Shown: positions 1 through 8,543 of the stretch, piece by piece
Numbering within the stretch: the stretch's first letter is position 1
Layout of the letters: the number at the start of each line of letters is the position of its first letter
Assembly (NCBI RefSeq): GCF_000478275.1
Contig: NZ_ASJB01000031.1
Coordinates: 1-64,000 of the forward strand
Source of the DNA: Amycolatopsis orientalis DSM 40040 = KCTC 9412
Lineage (GTDB): Bacteria > Actinomycetota > Actinomycetes > Mycobacteriales > Pseudonocardiaceae
Length of the DNA: 64,000 bases
Reading direction: 5' to 3'
The notes under the pieces: model-generated
Told to the model about the DNA's origin: nothing
Seen by the model: the letters and a program-made list of their open reading frames with translations, nothing else
The model's database searches: none
Position numbers and translations under genes: made by a program

Positions 1-1
1 C

Positions 2-145
2 TTTCACCGAATCGTGCGACGCCCCTACGCGCCACCGAACATCCGCAGCCTAACCACACACCTAGCCACCGTCGCACTAGGACATCACCGTCGCAGAAGG
101 CAAAGCCGGTCAACCGGTGAAACCGCGGTCCTCGCGTACCGATGA
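2..145 (+). CDS. C-terminal fragment of an unidentified protein
   Basis: An open frame enters from the left edge and stops at the TGA at 143-145, leaving 47 codons. The fragment is basic near its end (an HHRRRR-like run) and shows no motif I can assign. It could be the tail of a transposase or DNA-binding protein, or a chance open frame. It is listed only because it is open at the window edge. Confidence 0.2.
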   Translation, partial: FHRIVRRPYAPPNIRSLTTHLATVALGHHRRRRQSRSTGETAVLAYR

Positions 146-557
146 TCCTGGACGTCCCGACTGCTGTGGCGGCAGACCTGAGCGGCTCGGGCATGCCGTG
201 GTGGTAGGACGGACAGGTCCTGGGCTGTATGTCACCACCATTGTGTCCATCTGGACTCCGCGGGTACTACCTGGGCGTTACTGGCAATGTCTGCTATCAC
301 AACCGGCGGAATAGCTTCTTCCGACGCATCCGAGACGACGCGATCAGAGCAGGTCCTATGGCACCCGGTCGTCCTCCATTGCCCGCGAGGCGAGTGTGCC
401 AGCGCTACTCGGCACCGTTTCGCGCTGAAAGGTGCTCAGTTCCGGAGCGGTGAGGTCGGCTCGGCGACGCCGGCCTCTGGTGTCGGGTGTTGCGTTTTGG
501 AGTCGTTCAGCGACCTTCTGGGTTGACGTCGAGTTCATGGGAGAGGGGATTGACGGT
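146..557. other. gene-free stretch with a relic of the acetyltransferase-like gene's 3' end
   Basis: No convincing gene is seen. The only recognisable content is a minus-strand relic at 232-272, which matches the last 13 codons of the GNAT-like gene that ends at 3379. The promoter of the effector gene starting at 558 must also lie here. Confidence 0.5.
232..272 (-). repeat. left copy of a direct repeat (GNAT gene 3' end)
   Basis: Read on the minus strand this encodes VVPAESRWTQWW followed by TGA. The intact gene ending at 3379 finishes VVPAESRWTKKWW followed by TGA. The two DNA stretches share an identical 11-bp block (TCACCACCATT) and are similar up to the GCGGG block. They lie in the same orientation on either side of the NLR module (558-3274). 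Confidence 0.6.
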
Positions 558-1004
558 ATGGGTTTGGAAGTGGTGGTTGGATTCTTGATCGCATGGGCAG
601 TCGGGAAGGTACGACGGGCGGGTCAGCAGCTGGACGGGGTCGCTGACCAGGTGGTAGACGCCTCGGCGGAGCGGCTCCGGGACGTCGTGCTGCGCAAGCT
701 GGGTACCGATTCCGCGGTCGAGCGGCTTCAAGTGGAAGCCAGCCAGCCCGACGGGGTCAGCGACCGAACGCAGCAGTGGGTGACCCTGGCACTGGAGGAG
801 GCGGTCGAGCAGGACACCGACTTCGCCGCTGAACTCAAGTCCGCGCTGGCGGAGGCGGAGAAGAACGGCGTAGTCGCTATGTCCGGCGGGACCGTGGTCA
901 GCGGCCCGGTGACCGCCAGCGGGCACGGTATCGCGATCGGCGCTGTCGCGCGGGACGCAAACATTAAGCAGGCGCCGGACCCTCGCCAGCCGGACCGGGC
1001 ATAG
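558..1004 (+). CDS. putative NLR-associated effector (Bell-like domain plus amyloid-type motif)
   Basis: The product is 148 aa. The ATG at 558 is chosen because a GAGAGGGG ribosome site sits 9 bp upstream; longer in-frame starts lack one. Residues 1-18 form a hydrophobic N-terminal segment, and residues 20-104 are predicted helical with a conserved-looking DxxLxxxL tail pattern. Residues 109-137 are glycine-rich and end in a GxAxGxVxRDA motif. This matches the architecture described for bacterial Bell-domain effectors, which carry a C-terminal prion-like motif and act as membrane-perturbing cell-death effectors of adjacent NLR proteins. The neighbour 48 bp downstream is an NB-ARC/TPR protein with a matching motif at its N terminus. 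The domain assignment is from memory of the family, not from a search. The function is inferred. Confidence 0.75.
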   Translation: MGLEVVVGFLIAWAVGKVRRAGQQLDGVADQVVDASAERLRDVVLRKLGTDSAVERLQVEASQPDGVSDRTQQWVTLALEEAVEQDTDFAAELKSALAEAEKNGVVAMSGGTVVSGPVTASGHGIAIGAVARDANIKQAPDPRQPDRA

Positions 1005-1051
1005 AGCACCCCGCCACCGGCACCACCTCCGCTCACCCCGAACCTCCGCGC

Positions 1052-3274
1052 GTGCACGCCACGCACGGAGGCGCCGCCCTCGGCATCGTTGGCCGAGACG
1101 CTTATTTCTACCCACCCGCCGTGACGGGCGCGGCCGCGGTCGTCACCACCATCACCGGCAGCACACAGAACGCGCGAGAGCTGTTCGTCGGCCGCGACGA
1201 GCAGATTACGCAGCTTCTAAACCTGCTCGCCCCCTCCGGGCGGTGGCCGGGAACTATCGCAGTCTCGGGGATGGGCGGGCTCGGCAAGACGGCGCTAGCC
1301 AGCCACACAGCGTCAGCCGCCGCAGATCGAGGCTGGTTTCCCGGCGGTGTGCTATTTGTGAACCTGCGCGGCTACGAGCTGGACGACCAGCAGGTCATGC
1401 CTGGGCGGGTGTTCGCCTCGATGCTCCGAATCCTCGACCCCGACGGCCAGGTCCCAGCCACGGTCGACGAGCAAGCAGCGGCCTACCACTTGGCCCTGAA
1501 CCGGCTCGCGACGCAGGAACGACGCGTCCTGCTGGTTCTGGACAATGCCGCCGCCAGCACCCAGGTGACCGACCTGCTACCGCGGCAGGGCCCGCATCGA
1601 GCGCTCATTACCAGCCGCGACACCCTTGCGTTGCCCTCAGCGCGCCAGTTCGTTCTCGACGTCCTACGCGCCGACGATGCCCTGCGGCTGTTGGTCGGCG
1701 GCCTTGCTCGACGTTGTTACGACGACCGGCGAGCCGAGCTCGAACTGGATGCCGCGGAACGACTCGCGGTGACCGTCTGCGGTGCACTGCCACTGGCGGT
1801 AGAAATTACAACTGCGGTCTTGGCCGACGAACCCGGCCTCTCCATCGCCGACCTGATCGCCGAGCTCACCGCAGCAGATGGAAACGGAGTCCACCGACTC
1901 TCCGACGGCGAACGCATCGTCGCCACGGCCATCGACCAATCCTGGCACCGTCTACGGGCCCGACACACAGATGCCGCACAGTTGCTGCCACTCCTCACCA
2001 TCAACCCGGGACCGGACTTTCACACCGATGCTGCCGCAGCACTCGCCGGACGGCCCGCGGCGATCACGGTGGCCTGGCTACGAACACTGCGGCACGCCAG
2101 TCTCCTACGCCGCACCGAAAACGGGCGGTGGACGATGCACGACCTGATCCGCAGCCACGCCCGCGAGCATCTCCACCACACCGACACCACGAACCAGAGC
2201 GCGGCAACCCATCGGCTCCTCGAACACTACGCAAACACCACCGCCGCAGCAGAAGATCACTTGCAAGGTCTACCGGGCCAACCCGTTCCAGAGCGATTCG
2301 CCGGACAAGTAGAAGCACTTGCATGGCTCAACGCCGAGCGAGCCAACCTCACGGCCGCAGTCGACCTCGCCCTCACCGCACACCAATTCGCCCTTACCAC
2401 GCGGCTGGCCTCCTCCCTCGGCCCGTACCTAAACTGGCGACGCCATCTCAACGACTGGCTTATTACCAGCCAACACGCTCTCACCGCCGCACAGCACCTT
2501 GACGACCCCCAGGCACTCGGCATCGGCTGGAACGACCTTGGGAACGCTTTACAAGAGTTGCGGCGCTTCGACGACGCCATCACCGCACACCAAACAGCCC
2601 GCGACATCAGCCAGGAACTCGGCAACCGCCACCTCGAAGGTATGGCATGGGACGCGCTCGGCAGCGCATTAGGGAGCTCGCAGCGCTTCGATGACGCCAT
2701 CACCGCGCACCAAACAGCCCGCGATATTTTCCAGAAACTGGGCAACCGTCACCGCGAGGGAATGGCTTGGAACAATCTCGGAAACGCATTGCAAGACCTA
2801 AAACGCTTCGACGACGCCATCACCGCACACCAAACAGCCCGCAACGTCTATCAGGAACTCGGCGACCGCCGTCGCGAAGCCTCCGCCTGGCACAACCTCG
2901 GCCTGGCCCTACATGAATTACGGCGCTTCGACGACGCCATCACCGCATACCAAACAGCCCGCGACATCAGCCAGGAACTCGGCAACCGCCACCTCGAAGG
3001 TATGGCATGGGACGCGCTCGGCCGCACACTGCGGAAACTTCGGCGCTTCGACGACGCCCTCACCGCACACCAAACAGCCCGCGACATCTACCAACAACTC
3101 AACGACCACCACGGCGAAGGAATGACGTGGAGAAATACCGCGATCACACTGCGGAACCTAGGACACATCGAGGAAGCAAAGGCCTCTGGAGCAGAAGCAC
3201 TCCGCGCGTTTCGCATAGCGGGAGATTTACACGCCGAGAAATATGTGAAAAAGTGGCTGGATAAGCTGCACTAG
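1052..3274 (+). CDS. NB-ARC/TPR STAND NTPase (NLR-like receptor) with N-terminal amyloid-type motif
   Basis: The product is 740 aa with a GTG start. Residues 6-19 carry a GxAxGxVxRDA motif closely resembling the end of the upstream small protein. An NB-ARC NTPase follows: GRDEQ at about 47, P-loop GMGGLGKT at 73-80, Walker B LLVLDN at about 160-165, ITSRD at about 186-190 and a GLPL-like ALPLAVE near 245. A linker is followed by about six 40-residue TPR units from about 490, each containing a near-identical RRFDDAITAHQTARD block. Such STAND proteins sense a trigger through the repeats and oligomerise through the NTPase. The motif would then template the effector encoded at 558. The TPR codons are very similar to each other, suggesting recent repeat expansion. 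A role in anti-phage or self/non-self response is inferred. Confidence 0.88.
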   Translation: MHATHGGAALGIVGRDAYFYPPAVTGAAAVVTTITGSTQNARELFVGRDEQITQLLNLLAPSGRWPGTIAVSGMGGLGKTALASHTASAAADRGWFPGGVLFVNLRGYELDDQQVMPGRVFASMLRILDPDGQVPATVDEQAAAYHLALNRLATQERRVLLVLDNAAASTQVTDLLPRQGPHRALITSRDTLALPSARQFVLDVLRADDALRLLVGGLARRCYDDRRAELELDAAERLAVTVCGALPLAVEITTAVLADEPGLSIADLIAELTAADGNGVHRLSDGERIVATAIDQSWHRLRARHTDAAQLLPLLTINPGPDFHTDAAAALAGRPAAITVAWLRTLRHASLLRRTENGRWTMHDLIRSHAREHLHHTDTTNQSAATHRLLEHYANTTAAAEDHLQGLPGQPVPERFAGQVEALAWLNAERANLTAAVDLALTAHQFALTTRLASSLGPYLNWRRHLNDWLITSQHALTAAQHLDDPQALGIGWNDLGNALQELRRFDDAITAHQTARDISQELGNRHLEGMAWDALGSALGSSQRFDDAITAHQTARDIFQKLGNRHREGMAWNNLGNALQDLKRFDDAITAHQTARNVYQELGDRRREASAWHNLGLALHELRRFDDAITAYQTARDISQELGNRHLEGMAWDALGRTLRKLRRFDDALTAHQTARDIYQQLNDHHGEGMTWRNTAITLRNLGHIEEAKASGAEALRAFRIAGDLHAEKYVKKWLDKLH

Positions 3275-3378
3275 CTTTCAAACAGCGGTTTAACCTACCA
3301 GAAATAGGGGACACTAGCGCAATGGTGGTACAGTCGTTATGGTCGCAGTTGACTCGGCACTGCGTCGGCTACGATGGA

Positions 3379-3422
3379 TCACCACCATTTCTTCGTCCAT
3401 CTCGACTCTGCGGGCACCACTC
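3379..3422 (-). repeat. right copy of the direct repeat flanking the NLR module
   Basis: This is the last 14 codons of the intact GNAT-like gene. It repeats 232-272 in the same orientation, so the roughly 3.1-kb NLR/effector segment lies between the two copies. This pattern is typical of insertion at a gene 3' end or of a recombination scar. Confidence 0.55.
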
Positions 3423-3999
3423 CTTGTTCGATCTGGTGTGTGCACGGGTGCGGGCTCTGGGGGCCGACTGCTCCCACCGTGGCCCAGAACGCGACGGTGA
3501 CGGGGTCCTCGCCCAGGGGCAGCATCGTCCAGTGGTAGCGGGTCGCGCGTGCTCGGGCGGCTGCCACCAGTACCCGTCCGGCGCCTCGTCGCCGGTGTTT
3601 CTCCTCCACTCCGACACTGACCAGGATCGCGCGCCGATCATGGCCGCAGAGCGAGAATCGGATCTCGCCGAACGCGGTGTGTCCCAGTCGTAGTTGGATG
3701 GCGCCTATTCCGGCGGCTGTCGGCGGCCGGAGCAGGACGAGGCGGAGTCCGTACTCGTCAACCTGGTCTTCGGTGACCTGCCTGCTGGAGCGGGGGTCGA
3801 TCATGGCCCATACTCCGGACGTCGCGGACAGGCCATGGCAGGCCTCGCACGTCCATTCTGGCGCCTGGTAGTCCTGCGACCAGCTTTGCCGAACCCCCGC
3901 GACGGCGAGGTCGTGGCCCCAGGGGCATCGTGTGGGTGAGCCCGTGCCGGGGCGGATGGGGACTTCCAAGGTGCGCCAGTGCCGGTTCGCGCCGGTCAC
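3379..3999 (-). CDS. zinc-ribbon GNAT acetyltransferase-like protein
   Basis: The product is 206 aa. The GTG start at 3999 overlaps the dnaE2 stop in a GTGA quartet, so the two are translationally coupled; a longer reading into dnaE2 is unlikely. Residues about 18-55 hold a CPWGH...CEACH pattern suggesting a zinc ribbon. The second half contains VSVGVEEKHRRRGAGRVLVAAA, which resembles the acetyl-CoA-binding Q/RxxGxG/A loop of GNAT enzymes. The C terminus (VVPAESRWTKKWW) is duplicated at 232-272. The substrate is unknown. Coupling to a SOS polymerase suggests co-expression after DNA damage. Confidence 0.7.
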   Translation of the reverse strand: MTGANRHWRTLEVPIRPGTGSPTRCPWGHDLAVAGVRQSWSQDYQAPEWTCEACHGLSATSGVWAMIDPRSSRQVTEDQVDEYGLRLVLLRPPTAAGIGAIQLRLGHTAFGEIRFSLCGHDRRAILVSVGVEEKHRRRGAGRVLVAAARARATRYHWTMLPLGEDPVTVAFWATVGAVGPQSPHPCTHQIEQGVVPAESRWTKKWW

Positions 4000-6900
4000 C
4001 GGAAGTCCCGCGATTTGGCCGCCAGGTCCCGGAGATCCAGCGGTCGTACGTGATCGGCGACCAGGGTGGCGGTGTTCGCGGCTACCTGCGCGATGCCGCG
4101 GAACAGCAACGCGTTGCTGGCCTGCAATATCTTGCGGTAGTTGTGGAACATTCCCGGTGAGACGAGAATGTTCGCCATTCCGGTTTCGTCTTCCAGGTTG
4201 AAGAACGTGATGCCGCCGGCGGTGGCGGGGCGTTGCCGGTGGGTGACCGCTCCCCCGATCCACACGCGCGCTCCGTCCTCGGCCTGGGTGAGGGCTTGGG
4301 CGGTGATGGCGCCGTGGTCGGTGAGCCACTGGCGGAGGTATTCGACGGGGTGGGAGCCGGGTGAGATGCCGGTGGCCCAGAGGTCGGCGGCGGTGACCTC
4401 GATCCGGGTCATCCCCGGCAGCGCGGGTGCGTTTAGGCCGGGGGCGAGGCCGGGGAGGTGTTCGGGCCGGGTGGTGGCCGCGGCGCCGGCGGCCCAGAGC
4501 GCTTGGCGCCGCTGGGGGCCGAGGCTGGTGAACGCGCCGGCGGTGGCGAGGGCCTCGTGGGCGGGTTTCTTCAGCCGGACGCGTTCGGTCAGCTCCCCGA
4601 TGCTGCTGTAGGGGCCGTTGGCTTGGCGTTCGGTGACGATCGCCTCGGCGGCGGTGTCGCCGACGTTCCTGATCGCGGCGAGGCCGAGTCGGATCGCGTG
4701 GCCGCCGGTGCTGTCGGGGTGGGGTTCGAGGGTGGCGTGGGTGAGGCTTGAGTTGATGTCGGGTTCGTGCACGATGACGCCGTGACGGCGGGCGTCGGCG
4801 ACCAGCGATTGCGGGGAGTAGAACCCCATCGGCTGCGCCCGCAACAGGCCCGCGCAGAACGCCGCCGGGTAGTAGAACTTGAGATGCGCGGAGGCGTAGA
4901 CGAGCAGGGCGAAGGACATGGAGTGGGCTTCGGGGAAGCCGTAGCCGGAGAACGCCGCGATCTGCTCGAACACTCCCACCGCGGTGTCGCGGTCGACGCC
5001 GTTCGCCGCGGCGCCCTCGAAGAACCGTTTCGCCAGCTTCCTCATCTTCGCACTGGACCGCTTGGAGCCCATCGCGCGGCGGAGCAGGTCCGCTTCGGCC
5101 GGGGTGAAGGAGGCGACGTCGACGGCCATCTGCATGACCTGCTCCTGAAACAACGGCACCCCGAGTGTCCTATCAAGACTCCGGGCAAGCAGAGGATGCT
5201 TGTGTTTCCAGGTTTCCTCGCCGCGGCGGCGGGCGATATACGGGTGCACGGAGCCGCCCTGGATGGGGCCGGGCCGGATCAACGCGACCTCGACGACGAG
5301 GTCGTAGAACTTCCTCGGCCGCAGCCGCGGCAGCGTCGCCAGCTGCGCCCGGGACTCCACTTGGAACACGCCGATCGCGTCCGCCGCGCACAGCATGTCG
5401 TAGACCTTCGGGTCGGCGAGATCCAACGTGCCGAGGTCGATCGTCTCGCCGTGGAATTCGGCGATGAGGTCGATCATGTAATGCAAGGCGGAGAGCATGC
5501 CGAGGCCGAGCAGGTCGAACTTCACCAGCCCGACGGCGGCGCAGTCGTCCTTGTCCCACTGCAACACCGACCGGCCGGGCATGCGGGCCCACTCGACCGG
5601 CACCACCTCCGACACCGGTTCCCTGGAGATCACCATGCCACCGGAGTGGATCCCCAGATGCCGGGGAAAGTCCTCGATCGCGTCGGCGAGTTCGAGGATC
5701 TCGGACGGGATCTCCCCCGCCGCCTCCTCGCCGGTTTTCCGCACACCGGCCCAGCGGTTGACGACCTTGCTGTAGGCGTCCTGCTGGCCGGGGCTGTAGC
5801 CGAGGGCTTTGGCGGCGTCCCGGATCGCCGACGGCGCCCGGTAGGTGATCACATTCGCCACCTGCGCGGCGTGCAGGCGGCCGTGTGTGTCGTAGACGTA
5901 CTGGATCGCCTCTTCCCGGCGATCGGACTCGATGTCGATATCGATGTCCGGCGGCCCATCCCGTTCCGGCGCCAGGAACCGCTCAAACAGCAAGCCCCAC
6001 TTCACCGGGTCGGCGTGACAGATCTCCAGCGCGTAGCAGACCGCGGAGTTCGCCGCCGAGCCCCGGCCCTGGCAGAGAATGTTGGCGTCGCGGCAGAACC
6101 GGACGATGTCCCACACCACCAGGAAATACCCCGGAAACCCCAGCTTCTCAATCACGTCCAGCTCGTGTTCCAGCTGGGCGTAGGCCTTCGGATAGTCGTC
6201 GCGGTGCCCGTAGCGTTTCGCCGCACCCGCCCACGTCAGCTCCCGCAGGAACGACATCTCGTCATGCCCCGCCGGCACCGGGAACGGCGGCAGATCCGGC
6301 GCGACCAGCGAGAGGTCGAAGGCGCACTCCACACCGAGCAGGGCCGCGCGGGTCACCGCGCCGGGATACCGCGCGAAGAACTCCGCCTGCTCGGCGCCGG
6401 ACCGCACGAACGCCATGTGCGCGGCCGGGAGCCAGCCCTCCATGTCCTCCAGCGACCGGCGGGCCCGGACAGCGGCCACCGCGTCACCCAGCGGACCGCG
6501 CCCGGGGTGGGCGTAATGGACGTTGTTCGTCGCCACCGTCACCACCCCCGCCGCCTCCGCCATCGACGCCAACGTGTCGTTGAACGTCGAATCCAGCGGC
6601 AGGGAGTGGTCGATCAGCTCCACCGCCACGTTGTCCCGGCCGAACCGGTCCACCAGGGACACCAGCTCCGACATCGCCCCGACCTTGTCCCCCGCCGCCA
6701 GGGCGCGGCGGATCCGGCCCTTACGGCAGCCGGTCAGCACCAGCACATGCCCCGCCAGATCGTCGACCAGCGCGGTCTCGTCGTAGACCGGGCGGCCTTT
6801 CTCCCCGCCGGCCAGCTGCGCCCGCGAGATCACCCGGCACAACCGGCGATAGCCCTCCAGACCACGGGCCAGTACCAGCAGGTGCGCGCCACCCGGATCC

Positions 6901-7358
6901 GCCACCCCGTTCTGCGGCGCGGGCAGATCCAGCGACAGCTCCGCGCCGAACCCGACCCGCACACCCAGCTCGCGGGCCGCCTCGTTGAACCTCACCGCCC
7001 CGTACATCCCGTCGTGATCAGTCAGGAAGATCGCGTCCAGGCCCTGGCGGGCGGCCTCCTCGACCAGCTCTTCCGGGTGGCTGGCGCCGTCGAGGAAGCT
7101 GAAGTTCGAATGCGCGTGCAACTCCGCATACGGAACCCGCGGCACCGCCCCGCCATCGTCATCGCCTTCACGGACCCGCAGATCCACCGGCGCCCCAACA
7201 TAGCCCTCCCGCTTACGTGACCAGGCGGGCGAATCATTCCCGTCCCCTTGGACGCGCGGCTGGCCGGAGGCCACACGGGCGATCTCCGACCACGGGACAG
7301 CAGGATTGTTGAATTGGAGAGACGGTTCGCGACTGACCGTTGACCGCTTGTGTTCCAC
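3996..7358 (-). CDS. dnaE2: error-prone DNA polymerase III alpha subunit DnaE2
   Basis: The product is 1120 aa, the usual DnaE2 length. The sequence runs through a PHP domain (HAHSNFSFLDGAS near residue 80, LTDHDG), the C-family polymerase palm with PDIDIDIESD near 480, fingers (IRPGPIQGG, FQEQVM, RRAMGSKRS) and a C-terminal OB-type region. In actinobacteria DnaE2 works with ImuA' and ImuB in SOS-induced translesion synthesis; neither partner is present in this window. A perfect LexA palindrome lies at 7419-7434, 61 bp upstream of the ATG. The first conserved segment (FNNPAVPW) begins about 17 residues in, so the true start could be slightly later. The downstream GNAT-like gene is coupled by a 4-bp overlap. 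Confidence 0.95.
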   Translation of the reverse strand: MEHKRSTVSREPSLQFNNPAVPWSEIARVASGQPRVQGDGNDSPAWSRKREGYVGAPVDLRVREGDDDGGAVPRVPYAELHAHSNFSFLDGASHPEELVEEAARQGLDAIFLTDHDGMYGAVRFNEAARELGVRVGFGAELSLDLPAPQNGVADPGGAHLLVLARGLEGYRRLCRVISRAQLAGGEKGRPVYDETALVDDLAGHVLVLTGCRKGRIRRALAAGDKVGAMSELVSLVDRFGRDNVAVELIDHSLPLDSTFNDTLASMAEAAGVVTVATNNVHYAHPGRGPLGDAVAAVRARRSLEDMEGWLPAAHMAFVRSGAEQAEFFARYPGAVTRAALLGVECAFDLSLVAPDLPPFPVPAGHDEMSFLRELTWAGAAKRYGHRDDYPKAYAQLEHELDVIEKLGFPGYFLVVWDIVRFCRDANILCQGRGSAANSAVCYALEICHADPVKWGLLFERFLAPERDGPPDIDIDIESDRREEAIQYVYDTHGRLHAAQVANVITYRAPSAIRDAAKALGYSPGQQDAYSKVVNRWAGVRKTGEEAAGEIPSEILELADAIEDFPRHLGIHSGGMVISREPVSEVVPVEWARMPGRSVLQWDKDDCAAVGLVKFDLLGLGMLSALHYMIDLIAEFHGETIDLGTLDLADPKVYDMLCAADAIGVFQVESRAQLATLPRLRPRKFYDLVVEVALIRPGPIQGGSVHPYIARRRGEETWKHKHPLLARSLDRTLGVPLFQEQVMQMAVDVASFTPAEADLLRRAMGSKRSSAKMRKLAKRFFEGAAANGVDRDTAVGVFEQIAAFSGYGFPEAHSMSFALLVYASAHLKFYYPAAFCAGLLRAQPMGFYSPQSLVADARRHGVIVHEPDINSSLTHATLEPHPDSTGGHAIRLGLAAIRNVGDTAAEAIVTERQANGPYSSIGELTERVRLKKPAHEALATAGAFTSLGPQRRQALWAAGAAATTRPEHLPGLAPGLNAPALPGMTRIEVTAADLWATGISPGSHPVEYLRQWLTDHGAITAQALTQAEDGARVWIGGAVTHRQRPATAGGITFFNLEDETGMANILVSPGMFHNYRKILQASNALLFRGIAQVAANTATLVADHVRPLDLRDLAAKSRDFR

Positions 7359-7418
7359 TGTGGACGCCGTCCTGCCCGTGACTATCGCCGTGGGGAGACA
7401 GCGTTCGTTTCAAACGAG

Positions 7419-7434
7419 TCGAACTATAGTTCGA
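7419..7434. promoter_or_regulatory. LexA (SOS) operator upstream of dnaE2
   Basis: TCGAACTATAGTTCGA is a perfect 16-bp palindrome. It fits the actinobacterial SOS box core GAAC-N4-GTTC and is correctly placed upstream of dnaE2, which is an established LexA-regulated gene. Confidence 0.9.
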
Positions 7435-7593
7435 ATCTGCCAGCGGAGCCAGGTGACCCTTGCAACAGTCAGATCTCCGCCAAAGCCGCTGCTAGAGCAG
7501 CAGTCGCGGGCAGCAGCCTGTCTATCACCTAGGCGACCCAGTAAACGTCTTGAGTGGAGCTTGCGTCGCGACGTGCCAGATGGACACCTTGAC

Positions 7594-8439
7594 TTAGCCG
7601 ACCGGGCTGCGGCGTTCGAGGAAGACGGTGTCGTGCCAGACGCCGTCGCGTTGGGCGATGCGTTCGCGGATGCCGACGGTGCGGTAGCCGGCGGAGTGGT
7701 GCAGGGCGATGCCGGCGCGGTTGTCGGTGAAGATCGACGTCTGGAGGGTCCAGATTCCGGCCGTGTCGGCTTCGGTGACCTGCTTGAAGAGCAGCGCTTT
7801 TCCGACACCTCGGCCGCGTTGGGTTTCGGTGACGTAGACGGAGGATTCGGCGACGCCCTGGTAGCAGTCGCGCTCCGAGACCGGGGTCAAGGCGGTCCAG
7901 CCGACGATGTCGCCGTCGATCTCGGCGACCCAGCGGTGGCTGGGCAGCCATTTCGCGTCCAGGGCCGCGCGGGCGGGGACGCTGGTGTCGAAGGTGGCGA
8001 GCCCAGTGGCGATTCCTTCGCCGTAGATCCGGCGCACCGATTTCCAGTCGCCGTCGGCCAAGGGGCGGACGGAGACGTCGTCGGGCAGGTTGTCCGGGCA
8101 GCACGGGCGCGGGGCGAGCAAGCCCATGACCGCGTCGGCCGCGTGCGGAAGTCCGCTGCAGCAGGCCTGGTTGATCGTCACGACCGTCGCGGTGCCCTCT
8201 TTACGCAGGTGAACGAAACCCACATCGGCCAGTTTCCGGACGTGGTGCGAGCAGGTGGACTGGCTGGTCCCGAGGATCTCGGTGAGCGCACCCACGGTCA
8301 GGCCGCGGGGCGCGGTCGCGACCGCGTGCAGCAGTTTGACCCGCATCGGCTCGGCCAGGCAGGCGAACCACCCGGCGTAGGTCGCGGCTTCGCGCTCGGG
8401 CAGGAGTCCGGCGAGGGGAACGGGCACCACCGTGGTCAT
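7594..8439 (-). CDS. ArsR-ArsN fusion: arsenic-responsive HTH joined to a GNAT acetyltransferase
   Basis: The product is 281 aa. Residues about 15-95 form an ArsR-type winged helix (LAEPMRVKLLHAVA, SQSTCSHHVRKLADVG). Cysteine pairs ACCSG and PCCPD between the domains are candidate As(III) ligands. Residues about 118-280 form a GNAT domain of the phosphinothricin/ArsN type, with GEGIATGLATFDT, QRGRGVGKALL and GYRTVGIRERIAQRDGVW. ArsN1 enzymes acetylate the arsenical antibiotic arsinothricin and glutamate analogues, so the fusion would couple sensing to detoxification. It is divergent from the flavoprotein/MFS operon, sharing a 104-bp control region rich in TCGA repeats. The family assignment is good; the exact substrate is inferred. 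Confidence 0.85.
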   Translation of the reverse strand: MTTVVPVPLAGLLPEREAATYAGWFACLAEPMRVKLLHAVATAPRGLTVGALTEILGTSQSTCSHHVRKLADVGFVHLRKEGTATVVTINQACCSGLPHAADAVMGLLAPRPCCPDNLPDDVSVRPLADGDWKSVRRIYGEGIATGLATFDTSVPARAALDAKWLPSHRWVAEIDGDIVGWTALTPVSERDCYQGVAESSVYVTETQRGRGVGKALLFKQVTEADTAGIWTLQTSIFTDNRAGIALHHSAGYRTVGIRERIAQRDGVWHDTVFLERRSPVG

Positions 8440-8475
8440 GCCACCCAGTATCGACCAGAATCGATGGTTGCGTCA

Positions 8476-8517
8476 ATCGACTCTCGTCGATACAGTCCCT
8501 CGCATCGACTCAATCGA
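8476..8517. promoter_or_regulatory. candidate ArsR operator between divergent ars genes
   Basis: A perfect inverted repeat ATCGAC-TCTC-GTCGAT lies at 8476-8491, followed by two more ATCGA half-sites at 8504 and 8513. All lie within the short intergenic space between the ArsR-ArsN gene and the flavoprotein gene. The position and symmetry fit an autoregulatory ArsR box. Confidence 0.55.
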
Positions 8518-8543
8518 GATGGATCGATGAAGGGTGTATGGGG

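Noticed and set aside
4767..7220. Long plus-strand open frame (817 codons)
   Set aside because: It is the antisense of dnaE2 and rich in Arg/His/Pro as expected from high-GC shadow frames.
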